Shown here: positions 27,014 to 35,329 of the stretch, piece after piece
Position numbering within the stretch: position 1 is the stretch's first letter
Layout of the letters: every line of letters starts with the position of its first letter
Origin: Methylobacterium persicinum
GTDB taxonomy: Bacteria > Pseudomonadota > Alphaproteobacteria > Rhizobiales > Beijerinckiaceae
Assembly (NCBI RefSeq): GCF_022179525.1
Contig: NZ_BPQX01000015.1
Span: forward strand, 62,001-126,000
DNA: 64,000 nucleotides
Reading direction: 5' to 3'
The notes under the pieces: model-generated
Database searches by the model: none
Told to the model about the DNA's origin: nothing
The model's input: only the letters and a program-made list of their open reading frames with translations
Program-made: the position numbers and the translations under genes

Positions 27014-27382
27014 ATGAGTGCAGCGATGTCCCAGACCCGCTCTCGCAGTTTCGACGACCCCACCCTCGATTGTCCCGTCTCGCCGGAAACGGTGGGGCGC
27101 CTCGCCAAGGCCGATCCCGGCGCCCTCCCAGACCTCGTGGACAGCATCCCCGAGTCGACCCGGGCGCGGCTCGCGGTCTGGCTCTACGGGCGCAGCCATA
27201 CCCACGAGATCGGCGTGCGCATCGCTGCGACCTGCGATGGCTCCAGCCTGCGCCGGGCTGGCGGCCTCATCGGGAACGCCCTGTACGACCTGTCGCGCCG
27301 GCCCTACGCGGCGCCGACCCACGGGACGCGCACGAGCGGATCGGCCCGGATCAGCCTCGGCGGATCGAGCCGCTACGCCTGA
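27014..27382 (+). CDS. Hypothetical protein, 122 aa
   Basis: The start ATG 27014 is uncertain; ATG 27026 and TTG 27002 are alternatives. The central part, VGRLAKADPGALPDLVDSIP followed by a helix-rich ARLAVWLYGR and HEIGVRIAATC, looks like a folded helical domain. The tail is Ser/Gly/Thr-rich. There is no signal peptide or membrane segment. Codon choice in this frame (third positions mostly G/C) supports coding. I do not recognise the family. mutL starts 57 nt downstream on the same strand. Confidence 0.6.
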   Translation: MSAAMSQTRSRSFDDPTLDCPVSPETVGRLAKADPGALPDLVDSIPESTRARLAVWLYGRSHTHEIGVRIAATCDGSSLRRAGGLIGNALYDLSRRPYAAPTHGTRTSGSARISLGGSSRYA

Positions 27383-27439
27383 GGGGGCGGCGCCAGCCCA
27401 TCTGGAGCGCAAGCTCCGGAGGGGCTATCGTCGGCTGGC

Positions 27440-29338
27440 ATGTCCGCCACCGCCCCCATCCGCCGCCTCGACCCGATCCTCGTCGACCGCATCGCCGCGG
27501 GCGAGGTGGTCGAGCGCCCGGCCTCGGCGGTGAAGGAACTCGTTGAGAACGCCATCGATGCCGGTGCCCGCTCGGTGGAGATCACCATCGAGGGCGGCGG
27601 CCGGCGCCTCATCCGCGTGGTCGATGACGGGCGCGGGATGGCACCCGCCGACCTCGCCCTGGCGGTGGAACGCCACGCGACATCAAAATTACCGGACGGC
27701 GACCTCGGCGCCATCGCCACCCTCGGCTTCCGCGGCGAGGCCCTGCCGTCGATCGGTGCGGTGTCGCGCCTGTCGATCACGAGCCGGCCCGAGGGGGCCG
27801 AGGCCGGGGCGAGCCTCGTGGTCGATGCCGGCCGCAAGGGTGAGGTGACCCCCGCCGCGGCCTCCCGGGGCACCCGGATCGAGGTGACGGACCTCTTCGC
27901 CGCCACCCCTGCCCGCCTCAAGTTCCTGAAATCCGACCGGGCCGAGAACGCGGCCATCGGCGAGATCGTACGCCGCCTCGCCGCGGCGCAGCCCGGCATC
28001 CGCCTCACCCTTCGGACCGAGGCGGGAAGCCCCCTCGTCCTTCCCGCCGAGACCGGCGACGGGGCGATGCTTCGGCGGCTCGGGGCGGTCCTGGGCCCGG
28101 ACTTTCCGGCGAATGCCCTGCCGGTCAATTTGGAGCGGGAAGGCTTCGCCGTTGCCGGCCATGTGGGGCTGCCGACCTACCACCGGGGTTCCGCCGGCCA
28201 TATCCACCTCGTGGTGAATGGGCGGCCCGTGCGCGACCGGCTGCTTCTCGGGGCCGTACGCGGTGCCTACGCCGACACCCTGTTCTCGGACCGGCACCCG
28301 GTCCTCGGGCTGATCGTCACGTGCTCGCCGGACCTCGTGGACGTGAATGTCCACCCCGCGAAGACTGAGGTGCGCTTCCGCGAACCGGGCCTCGTCCGGG
28401 CTCTGGTCGTCAGCGCGATCCACGACGCCCTCGGGCGGGGCGGCGCGCGCTCCTCCACGACCGGCGGCCTGCGGACCCTGGAGGCCCTTCGCCCGGCCGC
28501 TCCGCGCCTGATCGCGCATACGGGCTATGCGGCACCGAGCCTATTCCGACCGACGGCGCCCGCGCCGATCCCCCGGGACCTGCCCTCATTCGGCGCTCCG
28601 GCCGGCTATACGACGCCCTTCTACTCACCGACGCCGGGCCTCGCCGAGGCGACACAGGCCCTCCTCGAACCCCTCCCCGACCTGCCGCCCCAGGCCGAGA
28701 CCGCCGCCGAGGTCGATCCCTTCGGTGAGGATCATCCCCTCGGCGCGGCACGGGCGCAGATCCACGGAACCTACATCCTGGCGCAGACCCGGGATGGCCT
28801 CGTCATCGTGGACCAGCACGCGGCGCATGAGCGGCTCGTCTACGAACGGCTGAAGGCGCAGCGGGCGTCCGGCGGCATCGCCCGGCAGGGCCTGCTCATC
28901 CCGGACGTGATCGAGATGGAGCCGGAAGCCGCCGAGCGGCTGGCCGCCTGTGCCGAAGAACTCGAACGCCTGGGGCTCAGCCTGGAACCCTTCGGACCGG
29001 GCGCTGTGCTGGTGCGGGAGATCCCGGCGCTCCTCGTGGGCGCGAGCATCCGCGATCTCGTGACCGATATCCTCGACGCCCTCGATGCCAGCGGGCTCGA
29101 GGACGGGGCCGCTCCGGCCACGGAGACCGGCCCCCTCGGCCGGAGCCTCGACGCCGTGCTATCGCGGATGAGCTGCCACGGCTCCGTCCGGGCCGGGCGC
29201 CGCCTGCGGCCCGAGGAAATGAACGCCCTCCTCCGGGAGATGGAGGCGACGCCGAATTCCGGCCAGTGCAACCACGGCCGTCCGACCTCGGTGGAACTCA
29301 AGCTCGCGGATATCGAGAGGCTGTTCGGGCGGCGGTGA
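27440..29338 (+). CDS. mutL: DNA mismatch repair protein MutL
   Basis: The protein has 632 residues. The N-terminal GHKL ATPase has IAAGEVVERPASAVKELVEN, the DDGRGM loop and GFRGEALPSIG. A variable Pro/Ala-rich linker spans about 330-430. The C-terminal dimerisation domain carries DQHA-x2-E-x4-E at about 457-468 and a CNHGRPT element near 613. These are motifs of MutL proteins with intrinsic nicking activity, as expected in bacteria without MutH. It couples MutS mismatch recognition to strand incision. Confidence 0.96.
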   Translation: MSATAPIRRLDPILVDRIAAGEVVERPASAVKELVENAIDAGARSVEITIEGGGRRLIRVVDDGRGMAPADLALAVERHATSKLPDGDLGAIATLGFRGEALPSIGAVSRLSITSRPEGAEAGASLVVDAGRKGEVTPAAASRGTRIEVTDLFAATPARLKFLKSDRAENAAIGEIVRRLAAAQPGIRLTLRTEAGSPLVLPAETGDGAMLRRLGAVLGPDFPANALPVNLEREGFAVAGHVGLPTYHRGSAGHIHLVVNGRPVRDRLLLGAVRGAYADTLFSDRHPVLGLIVTCSPDLVDVNVHPAKTEVRFREPGLVRALVVSAIHDALGRGGARSSTTGGLRTLEALRPAAPRLIAHTGYAAPSLFRPTAPAPIPRDLPSFGAPAGYTTPFYSPTPGLAEATQALLEPLPDLPPQAETAAEVDPFGEDHPLGAARAQIHGTYILAQTRDGLVIVDQHAAHERLVYERLKAQRASGGIARQGLLIPDVIEMEPEAAERLAACAEELERLGLSLEPFGPGAVLVREIPALLVGASIRDLVTDILDALDASGLEDGAAPATETGPLGRSLDAVLSRMSCHGSVRAGRRLRPEEMNALLREMEATPNSGQCNHGRPTSVELKLADIERLFGRR

Positions 29339-29378
29339 CGTCATCCTCCCCCGTCATGATGAACTCAGCGCGCTAGCA

Positions 29379-29423
29379 GGCTGCTGCAAAAGTTCGGCGA
29401 GGGAGATCATTCGCTCAGGGTGC
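29379..29423. repeat. 45-bp repeat module, copy B
   Basis: It differs from the copy at 25796-25840 at only two positions and is again followed by the palindromic repeat. It lies 40 nt after the mutL stop. Confidence 0.8.
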
Positions 29424-29436
29424 CGGACGTCCGCCG

Positions 29437-29531
29437 CCGTCATTGCGAGCAAAGCGAAGCAATCCAGGGCCGCCGGACTTCTCAGAACTGAGCGGATCCC
29501 TGGGTTGCTTTGCGTTGCTCGCAATGACCGT
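29437..29531. repeat. Dispersed palindromic repeat, copy 3
   Basis: The arms CCGTCATTGCGAGC...AAGCGAAGCAATCCAGGG and CCCTGGGTTGCTTTGCG...TTGCTCGCAATGACCG lie between the convergent genes mutL and phhB. Confidence 0.85.
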
Positions 29532-29585
29532 GGTGATGACGTGATCCAAGTGTCCGGGAAGATGCCTTAACGAGCGAGGGCGCTC

Positions 29586-29963
29586 CTATTTCTCGTACTT
29601 GATGTACGCGAAGCGCGGATCCGTCGGCGTGCCTTCGAGCCCCTGGCCCTCGAGACCCGGCTGCCAGGAGACGACCTCCTCGATCTTCTTCGCCAGGGCG
29701 AAATCCTTGTCGGTGATGCCCTTGGCCGCGTGGTTCATCAGCCGGACCTCGACCCAGGCATATGAGGCGGTGATGTCGGGGTGGTGCCACGCGGCCTCGG
29801 CGAGGTGCCCCACCGTGTTGATCACCATGAGGGTGCTCTTCCAGCCGGACGTCTTGTAGGTGCGCCGGATCCACCCATCCTCGAGGCGCCAGGTCGGCAA
29901 CTCGGCCTTCAGCCGGGCCTCCACCGCCGCGTCGTCCATCTTGGCCTCGCGCCGTTCCGTCAT
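29586..29963 (-). CDS. phhB: 4a-hydroxytetrahydrobiopterin dehydratase (pterin-4a-carbinolamine dehydratase)
   Basis: The protein has 125 residues. The family motif HLAEAAWHHPD (three His around the pterin site) is at about 63-73, followed by the conserved VEVRLMNHAAKGIT strand-turn. It dehydrates the carbinolamine formed by aromatic amino acid hydroxylases; the family also includes the DCoH dimerisation cofactor. No phenylalanine hydroxylase gene is nearby. ATG 29963 follows GGGGAGC at 7 nt; ATG 29939 is an alternative. The C-terminal 25 residues (PGLEGQGLEGTPTDPRF) extend beyond the core family. Confidence 0.9.
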   Translation of the reverse strand: MTERREAKMDDAAVEARLKAELPTWRLEDGWIRRTYKTSGWKSTLMVINTVGHLAEAAWHHPDITASYAWVEVRLMNHAAKGITDKDFALAKKIEEVVSWQPGLEGQGLEGTPTDPRFAYIKYEK

Positions 29964-30209
29964 CGTGCCGCTCCCCGGTTGATCTCCCACAAGGGTGCCC
30001 GGCCTGCGTGCGCGGTGCAAGGTCACCCCACCGCAGGTGGACGAGCCCGGCCGGGCGCCCTATGACCATTTGGCAATGGCGTTCGCCAGAGGCGGCGCCC
30101 AAGGCTGCGTGACAAGCCTGCATGATCGAGGTCTCGATCGTTCGCAGGCTTGCCGTCGAGGGCCGGTCCCTGCATCGGAACCGCCGGAACACCGGAGGAG
30201 GAACGGCTC

Positions 30210-31196
30210 ATGCTGTCTCGGCGTGCGATGATCGCCGCCGGCCTGCTCGGCGGCCTCGCGGCCCGCCCGGCGCAGGCGGGCGACCTCCCCGTGATCCGGC
30301 TCGGCAGCCTGCCTTTCGGCACCTCGACCTGGGAGGCGGCGGTCATCAAGGCCCGCAACCTCGATACCGCCAACGGCTTCACCCTCGAGGCGACGAAGCT
30401 CGCCGGCAACGACGCGGCGCGGATCAGCTTCGTCGGCGGACAGGTCGACACGATCATCGGCGACCTTCTCTGGGCGGCCCGCCTCGGCAACGAGGGCCAG
30501 GGCCTGCGCTTCATCCCCTACTCGACCTCCGAGGGTGCCGTGATGGTGCCCGACGATAGCCCGATCAAGAGCCTGAAGGATCTCGCCGGGAAGCGGTTCG
30601 GCGTGGCGGGCGGCCCCCTGGACAAGAACTGGCTTCTCCTGAAGGCGCAGGCCAGGGACGCGGCGGGCATCGACATCGAGAAGCAGGCCGAGATCGCCTA
30701 CGGTGCACCTCCGCTCATCACCCTGAAGCTCGAACAGGGCGCCCTGGACGCCGCCCTGACCTACTGGACCTATTGCGCGCGCCTTCAGCCGAAGGGGTTC
30801 CGCCGGCTGGTCCGGGCGGAGGACATCATGCGGGCCCTTGGGGTCAGCGGCGACGTCTCCCTCATCGGCTACCTGTTCCATGCCGCCACCGTGGCCGAGA
30901 AGCCTGCGGCGGTGGGGGGGTTCTACCGGGCATCCCGGGCGGCCAAGGACATGCTAGCCTCCGACCCTTCGACCTGGGACATCGTCCGCCCCCTGATGGA
31001 TGCCCACGACGACGCGACGTTCGAAGCGCTGAAACGCGAGTTTCTGGCCGGCATTCCCCGCCGGACCGTGGCAGCGGAACGGGCCGACGCCGACAAGCTC
31101 TACGCCATCCTGTCCAAGCTCGGCGGCGAGCGCCTCGTGGGGACGGGCAGCGGTTTGCCGCCGGACTTCTACTACGACGGATCACGTGATGGCTGA
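30210..31196 (+). CDS. ABC transporter substrate-binding protein (NMT1/SsuA-like)
   Basis: The protein has 328 residues. The signal peptide is SRRAMIAAGLLGGLAARPAQA (about 3-23), whose Arg pair is compatible with Tat or Sec export. The mature protein has the type-II binding fold of the nitrate/sulfonate/taurine group: IRLGSLPFGTSTWE near the start, then SPIKSLKDLAGKRFGVAGG and LEQGALDAALTYWTY. The ligand cannot be read from sequence. A very strong GGAGGAGGAA site precedes ATG 30210. It is first in an operon with a permease and an ATPase, and no sulfonatase or similar enzyme is linked. Confidence 0.88.
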   Translation: MLSRRAMIAAGLLGGLAARPAQAGDLPVIRLGSLPFGTSTWEAAVIKARNLDTANGFTLEATKLAGNDAARISFVGGQVDTIIGDLLWAARLGNEGQGLRFIPYSTSEGAVMVPDDSPIKSLKDLAGKRFGVAGGPLDKNWLLLKAQARDAAGIDIEKQAEIAYGAPPLITLKLEQGALDAALTYWTYCARLQPKGFRRLVRAEDIMRALGVSGDVSLIGYLFHAATVAEKPAAVGGFYRASRAAKDMLASDPSTWDIVRPLMDAHDDATFEALKREFLAGIPRRTVAAERADADKLYAILSKLGGERLVGTGSGLPPDFYYDGSRDG

Positions 31197-31229
31197 CAAC
31201 GCCACCGTCGAGCGAGCGTCCGTGCCGGC

Positions 31230-31961
31230 GTGCTGACCCGTCTCGTTTCCGTCGCTGTCCTTCTCGCCGCGTGGCAGGCCACCGCGTGGGAGGCCCATTC
31301 GCGCCTCCTTCCGGCCCCCCTCGCCGTGCTCGACTTCATCATCGCGGAAGCCCGGCGGGGCGATCTCCAGCACAATGTGGGGATCACGCTGCTGCGGGTG
31401 ACGATCGCCTTCGTCATCGCGATGGTCCTGGGCATCGCCCTCGGCGTCGCCCTTGGCCGCTCGCGCAAGGCGGACCTCGCCCTCGATACGCCGCTCCTCG
31501 TGCTGCTCAACACCCCGGCGCTGGTCATCACCGTGCTGGCCTACGTCTGGGTCGGACTGACGGAATCGGCGGCGATCCTCGCCGTCGTCCTGAATAAGCT
31601 CCCGAACGTCGCGGTCATCGTCCGCGAGGGGGCGCGCAACCTCGACCCAGGGCTCGAGGAGATGGCCCGCGCCTATCGTCTGGACCGCTGGACCTGGGCC
31701 AGGGACGTGCTCGTGCCCCAGCTTCAGCCCTACGTGGTGACGGCGGCCCGCTCCGGCCTGTCGCTGGCCTGGAAGATCGTCCTCGTCGTCGAACTTCTGG
31801 GCCGGCCGGACGGCGTCGGCTTCGCGATCAACTTCTACTTCATCCAGAGCACCGATGTGGCGGCGATCATCGGTTACAGCCTCGTCTTCATGGCGGTGAT
31901 GATCGGGATCGACGTGCTTCTACTCCAGCGGCTCGAAGCCCATGTCCGACGCTGGCGCTGA
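31230..31961 (+). CDS. ABC transporter permease (SsuC/TauC-like)
   Basis: The protein has 243 residues and about six membrane segments. The EAA coupling loop is GARNLDPGLEEMARAYRLDRW (about 139-159) and the typical FIQSTDVAAIIGYSLVF near the end. The GTG 31230 start has only a weak ribosome-binding site; it is the first possible start after the in-frame stop that ends the preceding gene. It overlaps the ATPase gene by 20 nt. Confidence 0.88.
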   Translation: MLTRLVSVAVLLAAWQATAWEAHSRLLPAPLAVLDFIIAEARRGDLQHNVGITLLRVTIAFVIAMVLGIALGVALGRSRKADLALDTPLLVLLNTPALVITVLAYVWVGLTESAAILAVVLNKLPNVAVIVREGARNLDPGLEEMARAYRLDRWTWARDVLVPQLQPYVVTAARSGLSLAWKIVLVVELLGRPDGVGFAINFYFIQSTDVAAIIGYSLVFMAVMIGIDVLLLQRLEAHVRRWR

Positions 31962-32682
31962 CCCGGCCACGGTCCTGCGGGTCGCCGTTGCGGGCAAGAC
32001 CTATCGGCCGAAGGGCGCGGAGCCCGTGGAGGCGGTACGCGACCTGCGGTTCTCGATCCGCGAAGGCGAGATCGCGTGCCTGATCGGCCCGTCCGGGGCC
32101 GGCAAGACCACGACCCTGCGCATCCTGCTGGGGCTCGACATGGAGTTCACCGGTGAGGTGTGGGGGGCCGAGCAGGCCAGCATCGTGTTCCAGGAGCCGC
32201 GCCTGCTGCCGTGGCGCAGCGTGGAGCACAACGTCCGCCTCGGGCTCACCAGGGGCGAGCGCCGCCGGGACCTCGACGCCCTGTTCGAACGTCTGGGCCT
32301 GACGCCGTGGCGGGGACGCTTTCCCGGCGCCCTGTCGCTCGGGATGCAGCGGCGCGTGGCCCTCGCCCGGGCCCTGGCCGGGGGGCCGCGCGTCCTGGTC
32401 CTCGACGAGCCCTTCGTCTCCCTCGACGACAACGCCGCTGCGGAGCTGCGCGCCCTGGTGGTCGACACCGTCGACGCGGCGGGGATGAGCGTGCTGATGG
32501 TGACGCACAACGTCGCCGAGGCGATCCAGATTGCCGACCGGTTGTTGCTCGTATCCAAGCGGCCGGCGACGCTGGTGGCCGACATCACCCTGGACCGTCC
32601 GCGACGCGACCGCGACCGCGCCTGGGCCGACGCCACCCGCACCGCCCTGGCTGGCAAGCACCCCGAGGTGATCGCGGATTAG
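31942..32682 (+). CDS. ABC transporter ATP-binding protein (SsuB/TauB-like)
   Basis: The protein has 246 residues. Walker A GPSGAGKTT is at 49-57, the Q-loop is VFQEPRLLPWRSV, Walker B is VLVLDEPFVSLD, and the switch His is in VTHNVAEA. The signature is LSLGMQRRVALARAL rather than LSGGMQ, a substitution at the second signature position that is unusual but tolerated in some importers. It completes the three-gene importer. A repeat copy follows the stop. Confidence 0.9.
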   Translation: MSDAGADPATVLRVAVAGKTYRPKGAEPVEAVRDLRFSIREGEIACLIGPSGAGKTTTLRILLGLDMEFTGEVWGAEQASIVFQEPRLLPWRSVEHNVRLGLTRGERRRDLDALFERLGLTPWRGRFPGALSLGMQRRVALARALAGGPRVLVLDEPFVSLDDNAAAELRALVVDTVDAAGMSVLMVTHNVAEAIQIADRLLLVSKRPATLVADITLDRPRRDRDRAWADATRTALAGKHPEVIAD

Positions 32683-32700
32683 TCGGTGTCGCACTCGCTC

Positions 32701-32792
32701 GTCATTGCGAGCGCAGCGAAGCAACCCAGGGATGCGCCTCGTTCTGAAGCGACCCGCTGCCCTGGGTCGCTTCGCTGCGCTCGCGAAGACGG
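32701..32792. repeat. Dispersed palindromic repeat, copy 4
   Basis: The arms GTCATTGCGAGCGCAGCG and AAGCAACCCAGGG, with CCCTGGGTCGCTTCGCTGCG and CTCGCGAAGACGG, lie between the convergent ABC ATPase gene and the 637-aa protein gene. The transition GC for AT in both arms at the same step (CAACCC / GGGTCG) looks compensatory. Confidence 0.85.
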
Positions 32793-32836
32793 TGTGAGGC
32801 GGGGCGCCCGCACCCGCTACCGACAGAGCAATCGGC

Positions 32837-34750
32837 TCAGTTCGCCTTCGCCTCGACGTCGAGCTGGTCGAGGACTGCGCCGGGGGAACGCGCGGTGCCG
32901 AGTTCCACGAAGCCGATGCCTGCGGGCTCCTTCGCCTTGGCGCGGAGCGTCAGCTTGCCGGGGTTCATCACGAACTGGCCCATCGCCGCGCCGATATTCT
33001 TCGCTGCCGGGCCGTTGCCGAGGATCACCGGCACGCCGAGCACGCTCGCCGTGACGTATTCCTTACGCAGCTCATCGGGCTTGAGGCTCAGCTCCTTCGC
33101 CTGCGCCGCCAGAAAGCGTTCGAACAAGCCACTGTTTTCGATAGTCAGGTCGAGGCTGCGGGCATTCCCGGCGAACATCAGCATCGTCTGCGCCGGCACG
33201 CTGCCGGAGAAGAGCTCGGGCCCGATCCCGCCGAACAAAGCCGCGAGCTTCACGGTGCCGATATCCTTGCCGGAGACAGTCACGTCGCGCAGGGCGACGG
33301 TCCGGGCGGCGTCGTCCCAAACGGCATCGGCCGTCAGGTCGAAGGTCAGGTCGCCATAGCCATAGGCCGGAAGGACCCCCACCAGCGGCAGGCCGGAAGC
33401 GAGGGATGCCGGCACCTCAAGGCCGGTGAGGGCGAGCCGGGTCGAGGCCGGAGCCCCGTCGGCGGCTGGGCCCATGCCGAATACGCCCTGTCGCAGCGCG
33501 ATTCGGTTGGACTTCACGGGGATCGCCACGAGGGGATCGCCCGCCTTCGCGTCCGGCGGGCGGGCTTCCGCCACGCGGGCGCGGGCGGGTGTCCCGGAAT
33601 TCTGCGCCTGCTTCTGCCGCGGGGTGTCGACGGCACCGCGCTTCTGAACCGGCGGCTCGGGGGGAAGATCGACCGTTAGGTCGGAGAGGGTGAGGGTCCC
33701 AAGGGCGACCGCAAGGCGGCGGCTCTCCTCCGGCCCGGGGGGCACGTCGGGCGTCTCGGCGATCCGGCGCAATTCGGTGACGAACGGGCCGAGGGAGGCC
33801 CCCGCGAGGTTGAGCTTGCCGAGGCGAGTGCGCGTCGCGCCGCTCGCAACCCCCAATCCCTCGACGACGACCCCGGCATCCGGCCCCGTCGCCGCGAAGC
33901 TCAACCGGTCGATCTCCATCAGCATGGGCGTGTCGAGGGAGGTGTCGCTGACGCTCACCCCCCCGATCTCCATGCGGCCGATCGATTGCGCCTCGATCAA
34001 GTCGGCGGTCGTCAGGAGGGCCCGGCGCTTATCTGCGGCGGCATCGTAGCCGGCGGCCATGGTATCGACGGCTTTGCTCCAGCCGTTCGCCACCTGCCGG
34101 CCCCCGAGGTCCGTCACTTCGAACCGGGCAAACTTGAACGTGATGCCCTGCTCGCTGGAAAACGCCATGTCGGCGACCCGGAGGGCTCCGTAGACCGTCT
34201 GAAGCGGCCCCTTGCCGTCGCCGGGTTCGATGGCGAGCCGGGCGAGCGCCGTCAGGTCCAGGCCGCTGGCGCGGATGGCCCCGTAGGTGCCGGCCCCGTT
34301 CTGGGCCGGTTTATCGCCCTTGGAGCTGATCGTGGCGCCGGCGATGGTGAGTTCCCCGATCTTCCCCGCCCGGACGTCACGGGCGACGATGTCCCGGTAG
34401 GTCGTGCTCTGGCGCAGATTGCCCGGGCCTGCCTGCTCGGCGAGAAACACCGGGGCCGTCAGGCTCGCCGCGTCCAGCCGGGCGAGACGTGTTTGCCAGG
34501 GCTCCGGCGAATCAGCCCTGAAGATCGCGGCGAGATCGTCCTTGGACAGCCGCGTGCCGCTCGCCGTCAGCTTCGGCACCTTCACCAGGGTGGCGCCGAG
34601 GGGAAGCTGCACGTCGGTCAGGGTCACATCCTGGACGGCGGCGGCGCCTTCCTGAGCGGAGGCTGGGTGCGGAACGGTGATCGCGAGGGCCAGCGCCGCG
34701 GCGCAGGCGACGATGGCCGACCGGAAACGGCGAGCCGCCGGGAGCTTCAT
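32837..34750 (-). CDS. Large exported protein of unknown function, 637 aa
   Basis: The signal peptide is about 1-32 (LALAITVPHPASA|QEG). The mature protein is a long run of predicted beta-rich, AsmA-like or self-similar segments (repeats of the type LTLSDLTVDLP, ISGATISSKG, LRVADMAFSSEQG, VEGLGVASG) with one Pro/Lys/Arg-rich linker near 395-440. No catalytic motif, cysteine pattern or membrane anchor is visible. The frame has consistent G/C third positions, so it is a real gene. ATG 34750 is chosen because the signal sequence begins there. It is transcribed divergently from nothing close, with erpA 136 nt upstream on the same strand. I do not recognise the family. Confidence 0.75.
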   Translation of the reverse strand: MKLPAARRFRSAIVACAAALALAITVPHPASAQEGAAAVQDVTLTDVQLPLGATLVKVPKLTASGTRLSKDDLAAIFRADSPEPWQTRLARLDAASLTAPVFLAEQAGPGNLRQSTTYRDIVARDVRAGKIGELTIAGATISSKGDKPAQNGAGTYGAIRASGLDLTALARLAIEPGDGKGPLQTVYGALRVADMAFSSEQGITFKFARFEVTDLGGRQVANGWSKAVDTMAAGYDAAADKRRALLTTADLIEAQSIGRMEIGGVSVSDTSLDTPMLMEIDRLSFAATGPDAGVVVEGLGVASGATRTRLGKLNLAGASLGPFVTELRRIAETPDVPPGPEESRRLAVALGTLTLSDLTVDLPPEPPVQKRGAVDTPRQKQAQNSGTPARARVAEARPPDAKAGDPLVAIPVKSNRIALRQGVFGMGPAADGAPASTRLALTGLEVPASLASGLPLVGVLPAYGYGDLTFDLTADAVWDDAARTVALRDVTVSGKDIGTVKLAALFGGIGPELFSGSVPAQTMLMFAGNARSLDLTIENSGLFERFLAAQAKELSLKPDELRKEYVTASVLGVPVILGNGPAAKNIGAAMGQFVMNPGKLTLRAKAKEPAGIGFVELGTARSPGAVLDQLDVEAKAN

Positions 34751-34886
34751 GGACAGGTCCAAATCACGAGGCGCGGGCGCACATCGAGGGGTGCCGCGTT
34801 TCCGAACGCGACACAATCCCGCGATGGTGGCGCGAGCGTGGCGGACCGACCCTGTCACTCCGGCGCAACGGCGCCGGATAGGGGCG

Positions 34887-35213
34887 TCAGAGGGAGAAAG
34901 ACGTCCCGCAGCCGCAGGACGCGGTGGCCAGGGGATTCTCGATCTTGAAAGACTGGCCGATCAGGTCGTTCACGAAGTCGATGGTCGAGCCGGCCATGTA
35001 TTGCACCGAGACGGGATCGACGACGACGGTGGCGCCGTCCCGCTCGATGACGAGGTCTTGGTCCTCCCGGTCCCGCGCAATGTCGAACGAGTAGGAGAAG
35101 CCCGAGCAGCCGCCGCCGTTGACGCTGATGCGCAGCAGCGATCCGGGGGGCTCGTCGCCCATGATCTCGGTGATGCGCTTGGCGGCGCGGGGCGTCAGGA
35201 TAATCTCGGACAT
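34887..35213 (-). CDS. erpA: Iron-sulfur cluster insertion protein ErpA (A-type carrier)
   Basis: The protein has 108 residues. The three cluster-ligating cysteines are C36 (GGGCSGF), C100 and C102 (SCGCG), as in all A-type carriers. It receives Fe-S clusters from the assembly system and passes them to target enzymes in the cytoplasm. ATG 35213 opens the family-typical [14 protein letters not shown]; an upstream ATG adds six residues. It is divergent from dgt, a neighbourhood common in Alphaproteobacteria. Which A-type name (ErpA or IscA) applies is a matter of subfamily. Confidence 0.9.
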   Translation of the reverse strand: MSEIILTPRAAKRITEIMGDEPPGSLLRISVNGGGCSGFSYSFDIARDREDQDLVIERDGATVVVDPVSVQYMAGSTIDFVNDLIGQSFKIENPLATASCGCGTSFSL

Positions 35214-35329
35214 GGGTTCAGCCACAGGCAAATCCGCGGCGGGGCGGGACGGTGATTGCCCCGCGCCCTCGGACCACCAAGATATGGGGCTCGGGTCCGC
35301 GCTGCAATGCGGGCGGCGGGGGAACAGTC

